Shown here in pieces: positions 26,387 through 34,702 of a stretch of 64,000 nucleotides of DNA. The stretch's first letter is position 1; each line of letters opens with the position of its first letter. The stretch comes from Leifsonia tongyongensis (GTDB lineage: Bacteria; Actinomycetota; Actinomycetes; Actinomycetales; Microbacteriaceae). The notes under the pieces were generated by a model. The model made no database searches, was not told where the DNA came from, and worked only from the letters and a program-made list of their open reading frames with translations. Position numbers and translations under genes: made by a program. The stretch spans positions 1,364,001 to 1,428,000 of the forward strand of contig NZ_JAAGWY010000001.1 in assembly GCF_010686705.1 (NCBI RefSeq), in the 5' to 3' direction.

Positions 26387-26705
26387 CATCCGCACTAGCT
26401 GTTTCCCGGCGCACGTCGTTGTACGAGTGCGCTGGGACGCAGCGAGTGCGCTGAGGCGAGCGTGGCTTGTCGGGCGGGCGGCGATGTCGCCGACCGCGTG
26501 CATCCGCACTTGTTACTTCCAAGCGCACTCGTTTGTATTAGTGCGCTGGGACGCAACGAGTGCGCTGAGGCGAGCGTGGCTTGCCGGGCGGGCGGCGATG
26601 TCGCCGACCGCGTGCATCCGCACTTGTTACTTCCCAGCGCACTCGTTTGTATTAGTGCGCTGGGACGCAACGAGTGCGCTGAGGTGAACGTGGCTTGCCG
26701 CCAGG
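26387..26705. repeat. 114-bp tandem repeat carrying family A palindromes
   Basis: The stretch from 26351 to 27005 holds no credible gene. Two and a half to three copies of a 114-bp unit run here; the family A palindromes are at 26409-26432, 26523-26546 and 26637-26660, exactly 114 bases apart. Each unit then continues GCTGGGACGCAACGAGTGCG, a GCTGAGGCGAGCGTGGCTTG segment and GGCGATGTCGCC. Units 2 and 3 are nearly identical; unit 1 has diverged in the palindrome. Because 114 is divisible by three, an open frame runs through, but it has no start signal or family resemblance. Confidence 0.92.
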
Positions 26706-26740
26706 CCTGCTAGGGGCACGACGGGCGGCCTGAAGAAGGG

Positions 26741-26816
26741 GCGCCCGTGCGGGCGCGCGACTTTGGGCGGCGCGGGCGCCGCGCGGGAGGTCTGCGCACA
26801 GGTTCTGAACCTGTGC
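26741..26816. repeat. Two adjacent perfect palindromes
   Basis: GCGCCCG/CGGGCGC at 26741-26756 and GCACAGGTTC/GAACCTGTGC at 26796-26816 (one-base centre) form two separate hairpins between the tandem repeat and the next family A copy. The second is followed by a partial echo, ACAGGTTGCAG. They could be terminators for the PEBP gene or operators; no gene is close enough to decide. Confidence 0.75.
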
Positions 26817-26875
26817 ACAGGTTGCAGCGTGTGCGCTCGTTCAGAGAGTGTGCGCGGGCGGCACCGGCACCGACC

Positions 26876-26985
26876 GCGCGCATCCGCACTAGCTTGTTCC
26901 CGGCGCACGTGGTTGTACGAGTGCGCTGGGACGCAGCGAGTGCGCTGAGGAGTGTGCTGGGACGCCCCGAGCGCGATCGAGCGAC
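26876..26985. repeat. Diverged fourth copy of the 114-bp unit
   Basis: CGCGCATCCGCACTAGCTTG, then a family A palindrome at 26903-26926 and GCTGGGACGCAGCGAGTGCG repeat the start of the 114-bp unit. After GCTGAGG the sequence departs and ends just before the LysE gene. Confidence 0.85.
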
Positions 26986-27005
26986 GCCAGCGTGCTCGGA
27001 CGCCG

Positions 27006-27698
27006 CTAGTGCTTGTTGCCCGTGAGGGCCAGCACGCCGCCGAGGCCGATCATCATGACGCCGCCGGCGGTGCCCAGATGCTCCACCCGCCGGGGTGAGC
27101 GCGCGAACCAATGCCGCGCCGTCCCCGCGATGAGCGCCCAGGTGCTGTCGCTGAGGAGCGCGAGCACGAAGAAGACGAGCCCCAGTTCGAACATCTGCAG
27201 CGGGATGAACCCGGCGCTGTAGTCGACGAACTGCGGCAGCACGGCGACGAAGAAGACGAGCGTCTTCGGGTTGGTCAGCCCGACGAAGAACCCTTCGGCG
27301 AGGATGCGAACGCTGGACTTTCTCCTCGGCAGCGCAGCTGCCTCGGCGCTGGCGTCGCCGGATTGCGGTGCAATCCCCTCAGCTCCAGCGCGCAGCGTCA
27401 CCGCGGTGTGCCTCCGATGACGGATCGCCTGGATCCCGAGGTAGACGAGGTACGCGGCGCCGGCGAACTTGATGATCGAGAAGAGGACGAGCGACTGCGC
27501 CACGACCGCGCCGACCCCGACGGCGACGGCGACGATCAGGGGGAGCATCCCGAGCGCGTTCCCGAGAACACTGAGCAGACCGCCCAGGCGACCGAGCGCG
27601 ATCGACCGGCCGATCACGAAGAGCACGCTCGGCCCGGGGATCACGATGAGGGCCAGCGAGGTGAGCGCGAACGCGAGGAGCGAGGGCGCAGGAACCAT
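27006..27698 (-). CDS. LysE/RhtB-family exporter with an in-frame repeat insertion
   Basis: A 230-residue amino-acid or small-metabolite exporter with the LysE signature LIVIPGPSVLFVIGRSIALG near the N-terminus, FVGLTNPKTLVFFVAVLPQF in the middle and six hydrophobic segments. Residues about 103-125 (around AEGIAPQSGDASAEAAALP) are encoded by the family B element at 27325-27391; they fall in the cytoplasmic loop between the third and fourth segments, where length varies in the family, so the protein may still work. The ATG follows a TACGAT box. The substrate cannot be told from sequence. Confidence 0.88.
   Translation of the reverse strand: MVPAPSLLAFALTSLALIVIPGPSVLFVIGRSIALGRLGGLLSVLGNALGMLPLIVAVAVGVGAVVAQSLVLFSIIKFAGAAYLVYLGIQAIRHRRHTAVTLRAGAEGIAPQSGDASAEAAALPRRKSSVRILAEGFFVGLTNPKTLVFFVAVLPQFVDYSAGFIPLQMFELGLVFFVLALLSDSTWALIAGTARHWFARSPRRVEHLGTAGGVMMIGLGGVLALTGNKH
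27325..27391 (+). repeat. 67-bp family B element, copy 3, inside a gene
   Basis: CTCGGCAGCGCAGCTGCCTC, then the GGCGCTGGCGTCGC segment, a GGATTGCGGTGCAATCC hairpin with compensating changes relative to GGATCGCAGTGCGATCC, and GCTCCAGCGC. It lies antisense within the LysE-family gene without disrupting its frame. The paired changes (T with A, G with C) on both sides of the second hairpin imply selection on base pairing. Confidence 0.9.
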
Positions 27699-27704
27699 TC
27701 CGAC

Positions 27705-27710
27705 ATCGTA
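27705..27710 (-). promoter_or_regulatory. Leaderless -10 box
   Basis: TACGAT on the minus strand, six bases before the ATG at 27698. It lies 23 bases from the plus-strand TACGAT of the divergent gene, so the two promoters are nearly back to back. Confidence 0.65.
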
Positions 27711-27732
27711 GACCCGGCTGCGAACGGCGGCG

Positions 27733-27738
27733 TACGAT
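27733..27738 (+). promoter_or_regulatory. Leaderless -10 box
   Basis: TACGAT, seven bases before the GTG at 27746. Confidence 0.65.
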
Positions 27739-27745
27739 CCGACGT

Positions 27746-28453
27746 GTGACGGACTACAGCGATCTCAAGGCGATCTACATCAACTGCACACTGAAACGCA
27801 GCCCGGAGGTGAGCAACACCCAAGGTCTCCTCGACCGTTCGATCGCCCTGATGCGCGAACAGGGCGTCCATGTCACGGCTGTTCGCGCCATCGACCACGA
27901 CCTCGCGACCGGCGTCTACCCCGACATGACCGCGCACGGCTGGGACCACGACGGCTGGCCGCAGCTGTGGCCGAAAGTGGAGGCTGCGGACATCCTGGTG
28001 CTGGGCGGTCCGATCTGGCTCGGCGACAACGGATCGGTGACCCGGCAGATCATCGAACGACTGTATGCCATGAGCGGCATGTTCAACGACAAGGGCCAGT
28101 ACGTCTACTACGGCAAGACCGCCGGAGTGGTGATCACCGGCAACGAAGACGGTGTGAAGCACTCGGCGATGAGCCTCCTGTACAGCCTTCAGCACATCGG
28201 CTATGTGATCCCGCCGCAGGCCGACGCGGGCTGGATCGGCGAGATCGGGCCTGGGCCCAGCTACCTCGACGAGGGCTCGGGCGGTCCGCAGAACGACTTC
28301 ACCAACCGCAACACGACCTTCCTGACCTGGAACCTGCTGCACATGGCGAGGATCCTCAAGGACGCCGGCGGGTTCCCCGCGTTCGGCAACCTCCGTGCGC
28401 AATGGGACAACGGCGAACGGTTCGGGTACGACGCGAACCCGGAGTACCGCTGA
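27746..28453 (+). CDS. Flavodoxin-like NADPH-dependent FMN reductase family
   Basis: A 235-residue flavodoxin-fold protein. The FMN phosphate loop is INCTLKRSPEVSNTQGLLD, followed by DILVLGGPIWLGDNGSVTRQ, which forms the isoalloxazine loop, and TAGVVITGNEDGVKHSA. Such proteins reduce FMN or quinones with NAD(P)H. The GTG at 27746 follows a TACGAT box. The stop overlaps the ATG of the aldolase by one base (TGATG), so the two are co-translated, though a shared pathway is not evident. Confidence 0.85.
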   Translation: MTDYSDLKAIYINCTLKRSPEVSNTQGLLDRSIALMREQGVHVTAVRAIDHDLATGVYPDMTAHGWDHDGWPQLWPKVEAADILVLGGPIWLGDNGSVTRQIIERLYAMSGMFNDKGQYVYYGKTAGVVITGNEDGVKHSAMSLLYSLQHIGYVIPPQADAGWIGEIGPGPSYLDEGSGGPQNDFTNRNTTFLTWNLLHMARILKDAGGFPAFGNLRAQWDNGERFGYDANPEYR

Positions 28454-29172
28454 TGCACGCCGGGGTCTGGGCGTCGCTGGGCGGCGTGCGCCTGACCGCC
28501 GCTCTCGAGGGCCTCGGCTTCGACTGGGTCGGCATCGACGCGCAGCACGGGCATCACGACGACCGCAGCATCCGCGACATCCTGAGCCTGCGGCGCGAGC
28601 CCAGGGCGACTGTGCTGGTGCGGGTCGCGGCGAACGACCCGACAATGATCGGCCGCGCCCTCGACGCAGGGGCGGATGGCGTGATCGTGCCGCTCGTGGG
28701 TTCACCCGAGGAGGCTGCCGCCGCGGTGGCCGCCGCCCACCATCCGCCGAGGGGCACACGCAGCTGGGGGCCGCTCGCCGGCTACGAGATCGACCTGGCA
28801 CGCCCCCCGATGTGCGCGGTCATGGTCGAGACGGCGGATGCGCTCGAGCAGGTCGCCGGGATCGCGGCAACCCCCGGCGTCGACATGATCTTCGTCGGCC
28901 CGTTCGACCTCAGCCTCGCGCTCGGTCTCGAGGTGAACGAACTGATCGCCGACACGTCCGAGCGCTCGCCCCTTCGCCGCGTCGTCGCCGCGTGCTCCGA
29001 AGCCGGAATCGTCGCGGGCGCGTTCGCCGGCGCCCCCGAACGTGCCGTGCACCTGCGCGAACACGGATTCGACTGGGTGGCCGTCGACACCGACTCCGGG
29101 CTTCTGGCTCTCGGCGCGGCAAGCGCGATGCTGGCGTCGGCGGCCCCTCTGCCGCCCGGCCATTCACGGTAG
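28453..29172 (+). CDS. HpcH/HpaI-family aldolase/citrate lyase
   Basis: A 239-residue class II pyruvate aldolase-type barrel. The features are GFDWVGIDAQHGHHD with the catalytic histidine, VLVRVAANDPTMIGRALDAGADGVIVPLVGS, and the metal-binding VETADALEQVAGIAATPGVD with FVGPFDLSLALG. The family cleaves 4-hydroxy-2-oxo acids or related compounds; the substrate is unknown here. Proximity to the propionate genes (10 bases upstream of prpD) could mean it makes or uses pyruvate/oxaloacetate in the same context, but prpD has its own promoter box within this gene's tail. Confidence 0.85.
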   Translation: MHAGVWASLGGVRLTAALEGLGFDWVGIDAQHGHHDDRSIRDILSLRREPRATVLVRVAANDPTMIGRALDAGADGVIVPLVGSPEEAAAAVAAAHHPPRGTRSWGPLAGYEIDLARPPMCAVMVETADALEQVAGIAATPGVDMIFVGPFDLSLALGLEVNELIADTSERSPLRRVVAACSEAGIVAGAFAGAPERAVHLREHGFDWVAVDTDSGLLALGAASAMLASAAPLPPGHSR

Positions 29173-29175
29173 ATT
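29170..29175 (+). promoter_or_regulatory. Leaderless -10 box of prpD
   Basis: TAGATT, six bases before the GTG at 29182, overlapping the stop codon of the aldolase gene. Confidence 0.65.
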
Positions 29176-29181
29176 TCTGTT

Positions 29182-30753
29182 GTGAAGCTCCACAACGTTC
29201 GTGTCCACACCAGTGAAGAGAACCTGCCCCGCGAAGGGCAGCTGGCCTGGGCGATCGCCCAGGTCGCGACCGACCCGGTGGAGGTGACGGATGACGTGGC
29301 CGACATGGTCGTCAACCGCGTCATCGACAACGCGGCCGTCGCCGCCGCATCGCTCACCCGCCGACCTGTCGTGTCGGCCCGGTCGCAGGCGCTCGCGCAC
29401 AAGCTCCCGCTGGAGGAGCTGGCCGAGCTGACGGATCCTGCGGCGGCGCTGCAGCGCGGCTCCACCGTCTTCGGAGAGCCCGCGACGGTGCGGGTCTCGC
29501 CGGAATGGGCGGCCTGGGCGAACGGGGTCGCGGTGCGCGAGCTCGACTACCACGACACCTTCCTCGCGGCGGAGTATTCGCACCCGGGCGACAACATCCC
29601 CCCGATCACGGCGGTCGCGCAGCATGCGGCCGCTCGGTTCGGGCTGACCGGCCGCGACCTCATCCGCGGCATCGCGACCGGCTACGAGATCCAGATCGAT
29701 CTCGCGACGGCGATCAGCCTGCACGCGCACAAGATCGACCACGTCGCCCACCTGGGCCCCAGCGCCGCGGCCGGCATCGGCACGTTGCTGGGCCTGCCGG
29801 CCGAGACGATCTTCCAGGCGGTCGGCCAGGCGCTCCACACGACGACGGCCACCCGTCAGTCACGCAAGGGCGAGATCTCCACCTGGAAGGCGCACGCGCC
29901 CGCGTTCGCAGGGAAGATGGCGGTCGAGGCGATCGACCGGGCGATGCGGGGCGAGACGAGCCCCACCCCGATCTACGAGGGCGAGGACGGCGTGATCGCC
30001 TGGCTCCTCGACGGGCCCGACGCCTCCTACGACGTACCGCTTCCCGAGCGGGGCGAGGCCAAGAAGGCGATCCTCGACAGTTACACGAAAGAGCACTCCG
30101 CGGAGTACCAGGCGCAGGCGCTGATCGACCTGGCGCGGCGGCTTCACGATGCGCATCCGGAACTGGCCGACCCGGCCAATGTCGAGAGCATCGTCATCCA
30201 CACGTCGCACCACACGCACAATGTGATCGGGTCCGGCTCCAACGACCCCCAGAAGTACGACCCGACCGCGTCGCGCGAGACGCTCGACCACTCCATCCCG
30301 TACATCTTCACGGTCGCGCTGCAGGACGGAGGCTGGCACCACGTCGACTCGTACGCACCTGAGCGGGCGGCCCGGCCGGACACCGTGGCCCTCTGGCAGA
30401 AGGTCACAACCACCGAAGACCGCGAGTGGACGCTCCGCTACCACTCGCTCGACCCCGCGAAGAAAGCATTCGGCGGTCGCGTGGAGATCCGGCTGACCGA
30501 CGGCTCGACCATCGTCGACGAGATCGCGGTGGCGGATGCCCACCCACTCGGCGCCCGTCCGTTCGGCCGCGCCGACTACATCGACAAGTTCCGCACGCTC
30601 GCCGAGGGCGTCCTCGAGACGTCGGAGATCGAGCGGTTCCTCGACGTCGCGGAGCGTCTGCCGTCGCTCGCCTCCGACGAGCTCGGCGGGCTCACGATCA
30701 CGGCGAAACCGGGCCTGCTCGACTCGGTGCACACTCCGAGAGGACTCTTCTGA
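29182..30753 (+). CDS. prpD: 2-Methylcitrate dehydratase (MmgE/PrpD family)
   Basis: PrpD dehydrates 2-methylcitrate in the methylcitrate cycle of propionyl-CoA breakdown. The 523-residue protein has the MmgE/PrpD helical domain with [20 protein letters not shown] (active-site histidine and aspartate), [32 protein letters not shown] and [20 protein letters not shown], then the smaller C-terminal domain. It begins a tight run prpD-prpB-prpC; the stop overlaps the prpB ATG (TGATG). GTG start by leaderless rule. The assignment over other MmgE/PrpD members rests on the neighbouring prpB and prpC. Confidence 0.93.
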   Translation: MKLHNVRVHTSEENLPREGQLAWAIAQVATDPVEVTDDVADMVVNRVIDNAAVAAASLTRRPVVSARSQALAHKLPLEELAELTDPAAALQRGSTVFGEPATVRVSPEWAAWANGVAVRELDYHDTFLAAEYSHPGDNIPPITAVAQHAAARFGLTGRDLIRGIATGYEIQIDLATAISLHAHKIDHVAHLGPSAAAGIGTLLGLPAETIFQAVGQALHTTTATRQSRKGEISTWKAHAPAFAGKMAVEAIDRAMRGETSPTPIYEGEDGVIAWLLDGPDASYDVPLPERGEAKKAILDSYTKEHSAEYQAQALIDLARRLHDAHPELADPANVESIVIHTSHHTHNVIGSGSNDPQKYDPTASRETLDHSIPYIFTVALQDGGWHHVDSYAPERAARPDTVALWQKVTTTEDREWTLRYHSLDPAKKAFGGRVEIRLTDGSTIVDEIAVADAHPLGARPFGRADYIDKFRTLAEGVLETSEIERFLDVAERLPSLASDELGGLTITAKPGLLDSVHTPRGLF

Positions 30754-31652
30754 TGCTGTACTCGACCGTTCCCGCGCACGAGAAGCGTGCCGCATTCCGT
30801 GCCCGGCTGGCGACCGGTGAGCTGTTGCGGCTTCCGGGCGCGTTCAACCCTCTGAGCGCGCGCCTCATCGAACGCAAGGGTTTCGAGGGCGTCTACATCT
30901 CGGGCGCGGTGCTGAGCGCCGACCTCGGTCTGCCGGATATCGGCCTCACCACGCTGACCGAGGTCGCGGGGAGGTCTGCGCAGATCGCGCGGATGACCGA
31001 CCTGCCCGCACTCGTCGACGCCGACACCGGGTTCGGCGAGCCGATGAACGTCGCCCGCACCGTGCAGACTCTCGAGGATGCGGGCGTCGCCGGCCTCCAC
31101 ATCGAAGACCAGGTGAACCCGAAACGCTGCGGTCACCTCGACGGCAAACAGGTGGTGGATGAGAACACCGCCTTGAAGCGCATCCGGGCCGCCGCCGACG
31201 CGCGTCGCGATGCCAACCTGCTGATCATGGCCCGGACCGACGTTCGCGCGATCGACGGCCTGGAGGCCGCTATCGACCGGGCCAAGGCGCTCGTCGACGC
31301 GGGGGCCGACGCGATCTTCCCCGAGGCCCTGGCCGACCTCTCCGAATTCGAAGCGGTGCGCCGCGCGATCGACGTGCCGATCCTCGCGAACATGACCGAA
31401 TTCGGCAAGAGCGAGCTCTTCACCACGGACCAGCTGCGTGACGTCGGGGTGAACATCGTGATCTGGCCGGTCTCGCTCCTCCGCCTGGCGATGGGTGCGG
31501 CCGAGCGCGGACTCGACCAGCTCCTCGCAGAAGGAACCCTCGAGCCCAAACTCGGTGAAATGCAGCATCGCGCCGACCTGTACGACCTGATTGACTACGA
31601 GGGCTACAACACGTTCGACACTTCGGTGTACAACTTCGACATTGCGCGCTGA
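30753..31652 (+). CDS. prpB: Methylisocitrate lyase
   Basis: PrpB splits 2-methylisocitrate into succinate and pyruvate. The 299-residue TIM barrel carries the isocitrate-lyase superfamily motif QVNPKRCGHLDGK with the catalytic cysteine, the Mg-binding DADTGFGEPMNVARTV, and AGLHIEDQ. The short length and the KRCGH rather than KKCGH motif suit methylisocitrate rather than isocitrate lyase. The ATG overlaps the prpD stop; 28 bases with AAGGGAG separate it from prpC. No dedicated PrpR regulator is next to the cluster. Confidence 0.95.
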   Translation: MLYSTVPAHEKRAAFRARLATGELLRLPGAFNPLSARLIERKGFEGVYISGAVLSADLGLPDIGLTTLTEVAGRSAQIARMTDLPALVDADTGFGEPMNVARTVQTLEDAGVAGLHIEDQVNPKRCGHLDGKQVVDENTALKRIRAAADARRDANLLIMARTDVRAIDGLEAAIDRAKALVDAGADAIFPEALADLSEFEAVRRAIDVPILANMTEFGKSELFTTDQLRDVGVNIVIWPVSLLRLAMGAAERGLDQLLAEGTLEPKLGEMQHRADLYDLIDYEGYNTFDTSVYNFDIAR

Positions 31653-31680
31653 CGAGGCGTTTCGGGCAAGGGAGCAGAGC

Positions 31681-32805
31681 ATGACCGATCCAGAGATCCA
31701 CAAGGGACTCGCGGGCGTCGTCGTCGATACGACCACGATCTCGAGCGTCAACCCCGAGACGAACTCCCTGCTCTACCGGGGCTACCCGGTGCAGGAGCTC
31801 GCCGCGCGCTGCTCCTACGAGGAGGTCGCCTACCTGCTGTTGCACGGCGACCTTCCGAGCGCGGATGAGCTGGTCGCGTTCGAGGCGCTCGAGCGTTCGC
31901 TGCGCGGCCTCGACGTGCGCACGCTGAGGATCATCGACGACATCCCGCTCACCGCGCATCCGATGGATGCGGTCCGCACCGCGGTCAGCCAGCTCGGCGC
32001 CTTCGATGCCACCCTCCTGCAGCCGGGGGGCATCCTGAACCCCGAACTGAACGACAGCCGCGCCGTGTACCTGCTCGCACAACTGCCGACGATCGTCGCG
32101 TACGAGCAGCGCCGGCGTCGCGGGCTCGCCCTGATCGAGCCGCGCGACGACCTCAACTATTCGGAGAACTTCCTCTACATGACGTTCGGCGAGGTCCCGG
32201 ATGAGGTGGTCGTCGACGCGTTCCGCGTCTCGCTCGTGCTGTACGCGGAGCACTCGTTCAACGCATCCACGTTCACCGCCCGAGTGATCGCATCCACGCT
32301 GAGCGATATCTACTCGGCTGTGACCGGCGCGATCGGTGCGCTGAAGGGGCCGCTGCACGGCGGCGCGAACGAGGCCGTGATGCACGCGTTCGACGAGATC
32401 GGTTCGGCCGACCGCGCGGCGGCCTGGCTCGACGAATCCCTGGCCGCGAAGCGCAAGATCATGGGTTTCGGCCACCGCGTCTACAAGCACGGCGACTCCC
32501 GCGTTCCCACCATGCGGGCGGCGCTCGAAGTGCTGGTCGACCACTACGACCGGCCCGAGATGCTGGAGCTCTACACGGCGCTCGAAACGGCGATGGATGA
32601 GCGCAAAGGCATCAAACCCAATCTCGACTACCCCTCGGGGCCCGCCTACAACCTGATGGGTTTCGACACCGAGACGTTCACGCCGCTCTTCGCGGCAGCG
32701 CGGATCGCGGGGTGGACCGCCCACATCATGGAGCAGTACTCGTCGAACTCGCTGATCCGGCCCCTCTCGCAGTACACCGGCCAGCCCGAGCGGCACCTGT
32801 CGTAG
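31681..32805 (+). CDS. prpC: 2-Methylcitrate synthase (citrate synthase family)
   Basis: PrpC condenses propionyl-CoA with oxaloacetate. The 374-residue protein has citrate-synthase motifs: LLYRGYPVQELAA, GPLHGGANEAVMHAF with a catalytic histidine, and IMGFGHRVYKHGDSRVP with another. The GFxTxxFTPLFAAARIAGWTAH region and the C-terminal QYSSNSLIRPLSQYTG complete the active site. Length below 380 is typical of the methylcitrate type. The ATG has AAGGGAG 6 bases upstream. Co-location with prpD and prpB decides the function; a citrate synthase side activity is possible. Confidence 0.94.
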   Translation: MTDPEIHKGLAGVVVDTTTISSVNPETNSLLYRGYPVQELAARCSYEEVAYLLLHGDLPSADELVAFEALERSLRGLDVRTLRIIDDIPLTAHPMDAVRTAVSQLGAFDATLLQPGGILNPELNDSRAVYLLAQLPTIVAYEQRRRRGLALIEPRDDLNYSENFLYMTFGEVPDEVVVDAFRVSLVLYAEHSFNASTFTARVIASTLSDIYSAVTGAIGALKGPLHGGANEAVMHAFDEIGSADRAAAWLDESLAAKRKIMGFGHRVYKHGDSRVPTMRAALEVLVDHYDRPEMLELYTALETAMDERKGIKPNLDYPSGPAYNLMGFDTETFTPLFAAARIAGWTAHIMEQYSSNSLIRPLSQYTGQPERHLS

Positions 32806-32826
32806 GTTGCCGCACGGCTCGCCGAG

Positions 32827-32886
32827 AGTCACCCGTCCGGCCGAGTGTCGCCGTTAGGTCGGGTCATCTCGGCGCGATCGGTGACT
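32827..32886. repeat. Intergenic hairpin, family D copy 1
   Basis: AGTCACC at 32827-32833 pairs with GGTGACT at 32880-32886, and CCGAGTG with CATCTCGG inside. The right half (TCTCGGC, then GATC, then GTGACT) and left CCGAGTGTC align with the reverse complement of the hairpin at 58503-58560. It follows prpC and may end its transcript. Confidence 0.7.
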
Positions 32887-32990
32887 TTCGTGCGCGGTGG
32901 GGCGTGCAGCGGGTACAAGCGCGCGGCCGGGGACGCGGCACCGCGTTGGAGAGTTTCGACAGCCGAGATGAGCATCCGTTGGCTGATGGG

Positions 32991-32996
32991 TAGCAT
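32991..32996 (+). promoter_or_regulatory. Leaderless -10 box
   Basis: TAGCAT, six bases before the GTG at 33003. Confidence 0.65.
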
Positions 32997-33002
32997 GACG
33001 CG

Positions 33003-33554
33003 GTGCACATGATCTTCCGGACGATGCTTCACTTCGTCATTTCGCGTTTCGGCCCGCGGCTCGGACACTTCGACGTGGCGTACACGAAGTTCCGCGTCCT
33101 CCCCACGGACCTCGACATCCTCAACCACATGAACAACGGTGTGTACCTGTCGATCGCCGACATCGGCCGGTTCGACCTGCTCACCCGCAACGGGGTGTGG
33201 GCGATCTTCAAGAAGCTCGGCTGGTACCCGGTGGTGGCGTCGGAGACGATCTCGTTCCGCAAGTCCCTGGAACTGTGGCAGCCGTTCGTCGTCGAGTCGC
33301 GTCTGCTCGGGTTCGACGACAATGCGGTCTATGTCGAGCAGCGGTTCACCGTCGACGGTGAGATCTACACCCAGGCGTTCATCCGCGGCCGTTTCCTGAA
33401 GAAGAGCGGCGGCGTCGTCGGCATCGACGAACTCCTCGAGGCGGTCGGCCCGGCGCCCCGGGACTCACAGGTCCCCGAGTGGCTCATCGAGTGGGGCGCG
33501 GATGCCGCACTCCCGTCGACGCGCGCCGAAGCTCCCAGCGTCTGGGCCGACTGA
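33003..33554 (+). CDS. 4HBT-type acyl-CoA thioesterase family protein
   Basis: A 183-residue hotdog-fold protein. The family phrase RVLPTDLDILNHMNNGVYLSI places the catalytic aspartate and the HMNNGxYL helix; SFRKSLELWQPFVVESRLLG and EQRFTVDGEIYTQAFIRGRFL complete the sheet. It resembles the THEM6/acyl-thioesterase subgroup. The natural acyl substrate is unknown. It is a single gene with its own TAGCAT box and is followed by a long perfect-armed hairpin. Confidence 0.84.
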   Translation: MHMIFRTMLHFVISRFGPRLGHFDVAYTKFRVLPTDLDILNHMNNGVYLSIADIGRFDLLTRNGVWAIFKKLGWYPVVASETISFRKSLELWQPFVVESRLLGFDDNAVYVEQRFTVDGEIYTQAFIRGRFLKKSGGVVGIDELLEAVGPAPRDSQVPEWLIEWGADAALPSTRAEAPSVWAD

Positions 33555-33568
33555 TCCCAGACCGCTTA

Positions 33569-33630
33569 ATGTGTCCGTTCCGGTCGAGCGTTCCCGGCAC
33601 ACCAGGCACGCTCGACCGGAACGGGCACAT
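33569..33630. repeat. Long intergenic hairpin with 22-base arms
   Basis: ATGTGTCCGTTCCGGTCGAG... at 33569-33590 and its inverted partner at 33609-33630 match in 21 of 22 positions around an 18-base loop. This is the longest stem in the window. It separates the thioesterase from the glycosylase gene. Confidence 0.9.
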
Positions 33631-33687
33631 TCGCGCCCACTCGACCGCCGCCCCGGACGCGCCCCCGGTTTTCCCGGGACGCTGACG

Positions 33688-33693
33688 TACGAT
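33688..33693 (+). promoter_or_regulatory. Leaderless -10 box
   Basis: TACGAT, six bases before the ATG at 33700. Confidence 0.65.
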
Positions 33694-33699
33694 TCCAGC

Positions 33700-34698
33700 A
33701 TGGTTCCACTCGCCGAGGCCGCTCCCGTCACCACGGCGACCGCGCCGGCGAGCATCCCCACTGAACCCGGGGGGCGACCGGAATCGCAGCCGGTGACGAC
33801 CGTCTACCGACCCTCCGAACCGGTCGACCTGCGGCACACGCTCGGCCCCCTCGGCCGCGGCCCGTACGACCCGACGACTGTGTGGGATGCGCGTGGGCTG
33901 TGGCGGACGTTCCGCACCCCCGACGGCCCCGTCACCCTTCGGGTGGAGGCGACCTCCGACGGCTTCCGGGCGACCGCCTGGGGTCCCGGTGCGGACTGGG
34001 CGATCGCCGGCGTGCCGCAGCTTCTCGGCGGCGACGACGACTGGTCGGCTCTCGACGTGAGCGCATCGCCGCTGCTGCGTGAGAGCAGGCGTCGCAACCC
34101 GGGCATCCGCCTGACCCGCACCCGCAGGGTGTTCGAGGCGCTCGCTCCCGCGATCGTCGAGCAGAAGGTCACGAGCGTGGAGGCGTACCGCTCCTGGGCC
34201 CGCCTCGTGCGCAGGTTCGGCGAACCGGCGCCCGGGCCGGCCCCGGAGGGGATGCGCGTTGTCCCGTCACCGGTGACCTGGCGCCGCATTCCGTCGTGGG
34301 AGTGGCATAAGGCGGGCGTCGACCCTCGGCGTTCGCGTGCGGTCGTCGAATCGGCGACCGTGGCGGACTCGCTCGAGCGGGCCACCGCATCCGCCGCCTC
34401 GCTGGCCGAAGCCGCCGCGCGGCTGCGCACGGTGCTCGGTGTCGGAGTGTGGACCGCGGCGGAGACGTTGCAGCGTTCGCACGGCGATCCGGATGCGGTG
34501 AGCGTCGGCGACTACCACCTCGCGCACTATGTCGGCTCGGCACTCATCGGCCGCCGGGTCGACGACGACGGGATGCTCGAACTCCTCGAGCCGTGGGCGG
34601 GGCAGCGGCAGCGGGTCATCCGGCTGATCCTTGCGAGCGGGCATCGCGACGAGCGCCACGGGCCGCGGATGACCATCCAGGACCACCGTAACCACTGA
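33700..34698 (+). CDS. AlkA-like DNA-3-methyladenine glycosylase family protein
   Basis: A 332-residue helix-hairpin-helix DNA glycosylase homologue. The HhH with catalytic aspartate reads LGVGVWTAAETLQRSHGDP followed by VSVGDYHLAHYVG, where the Asp of GDYH aligns with the AlkA base. The N-terminal half (residues 50-130) resembles the AlkA sheet domain. The first 50 residues are Pro/Thr/Ala-rich and probably disordered. Actinobacterial members are rarely tested, so repair of alkylated bases is the family role rather than proven. ATG fixed by TACGAT six bases upstream. Confidence 0.83.
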   Translation: MVPLAEAAPVTTATAPASIPTEPGGRPESQPVTTVYRPSEPVDLRHTLGPLGRGPYDPTTVWDARGLWRTFRTPDGPVTLRVEATSDGFRATAWGPGADWAIAGVPQLLGGDDDWSALDVSASPLLRESRRRNPGIRLTRTRRVFEALAPAIVEQKVTSVEAYRSWARLVRRFGEPAPGPAPEGMRVVPSPVTWRRIPSWEWHKAGVDPRRSRAVVESATVADSLERATASAASLAEAAARLRTVLGVGVWTAAETLQRSHGDPDAVSVGDYHLAHYVGSALIGRRVDDDGMLELLEPWAGQRQRVIRLILASGHRDERHGPRMTIQDHRNH

Positions 34699-34702
34699 GC
34701 GC

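Noticed and set aside
26460-26720. An open frame of repeated 38-residue units
   Set aside because: It arises because the 114-bp unit is a multiple of three; there is no start signal, no hydrophobic or charged pattern and no homology.
26387-26985. CRISPR-like array
   Set aside because: The repeats are contiguous 114-bp units without unique spacers, and no cas gene is present.
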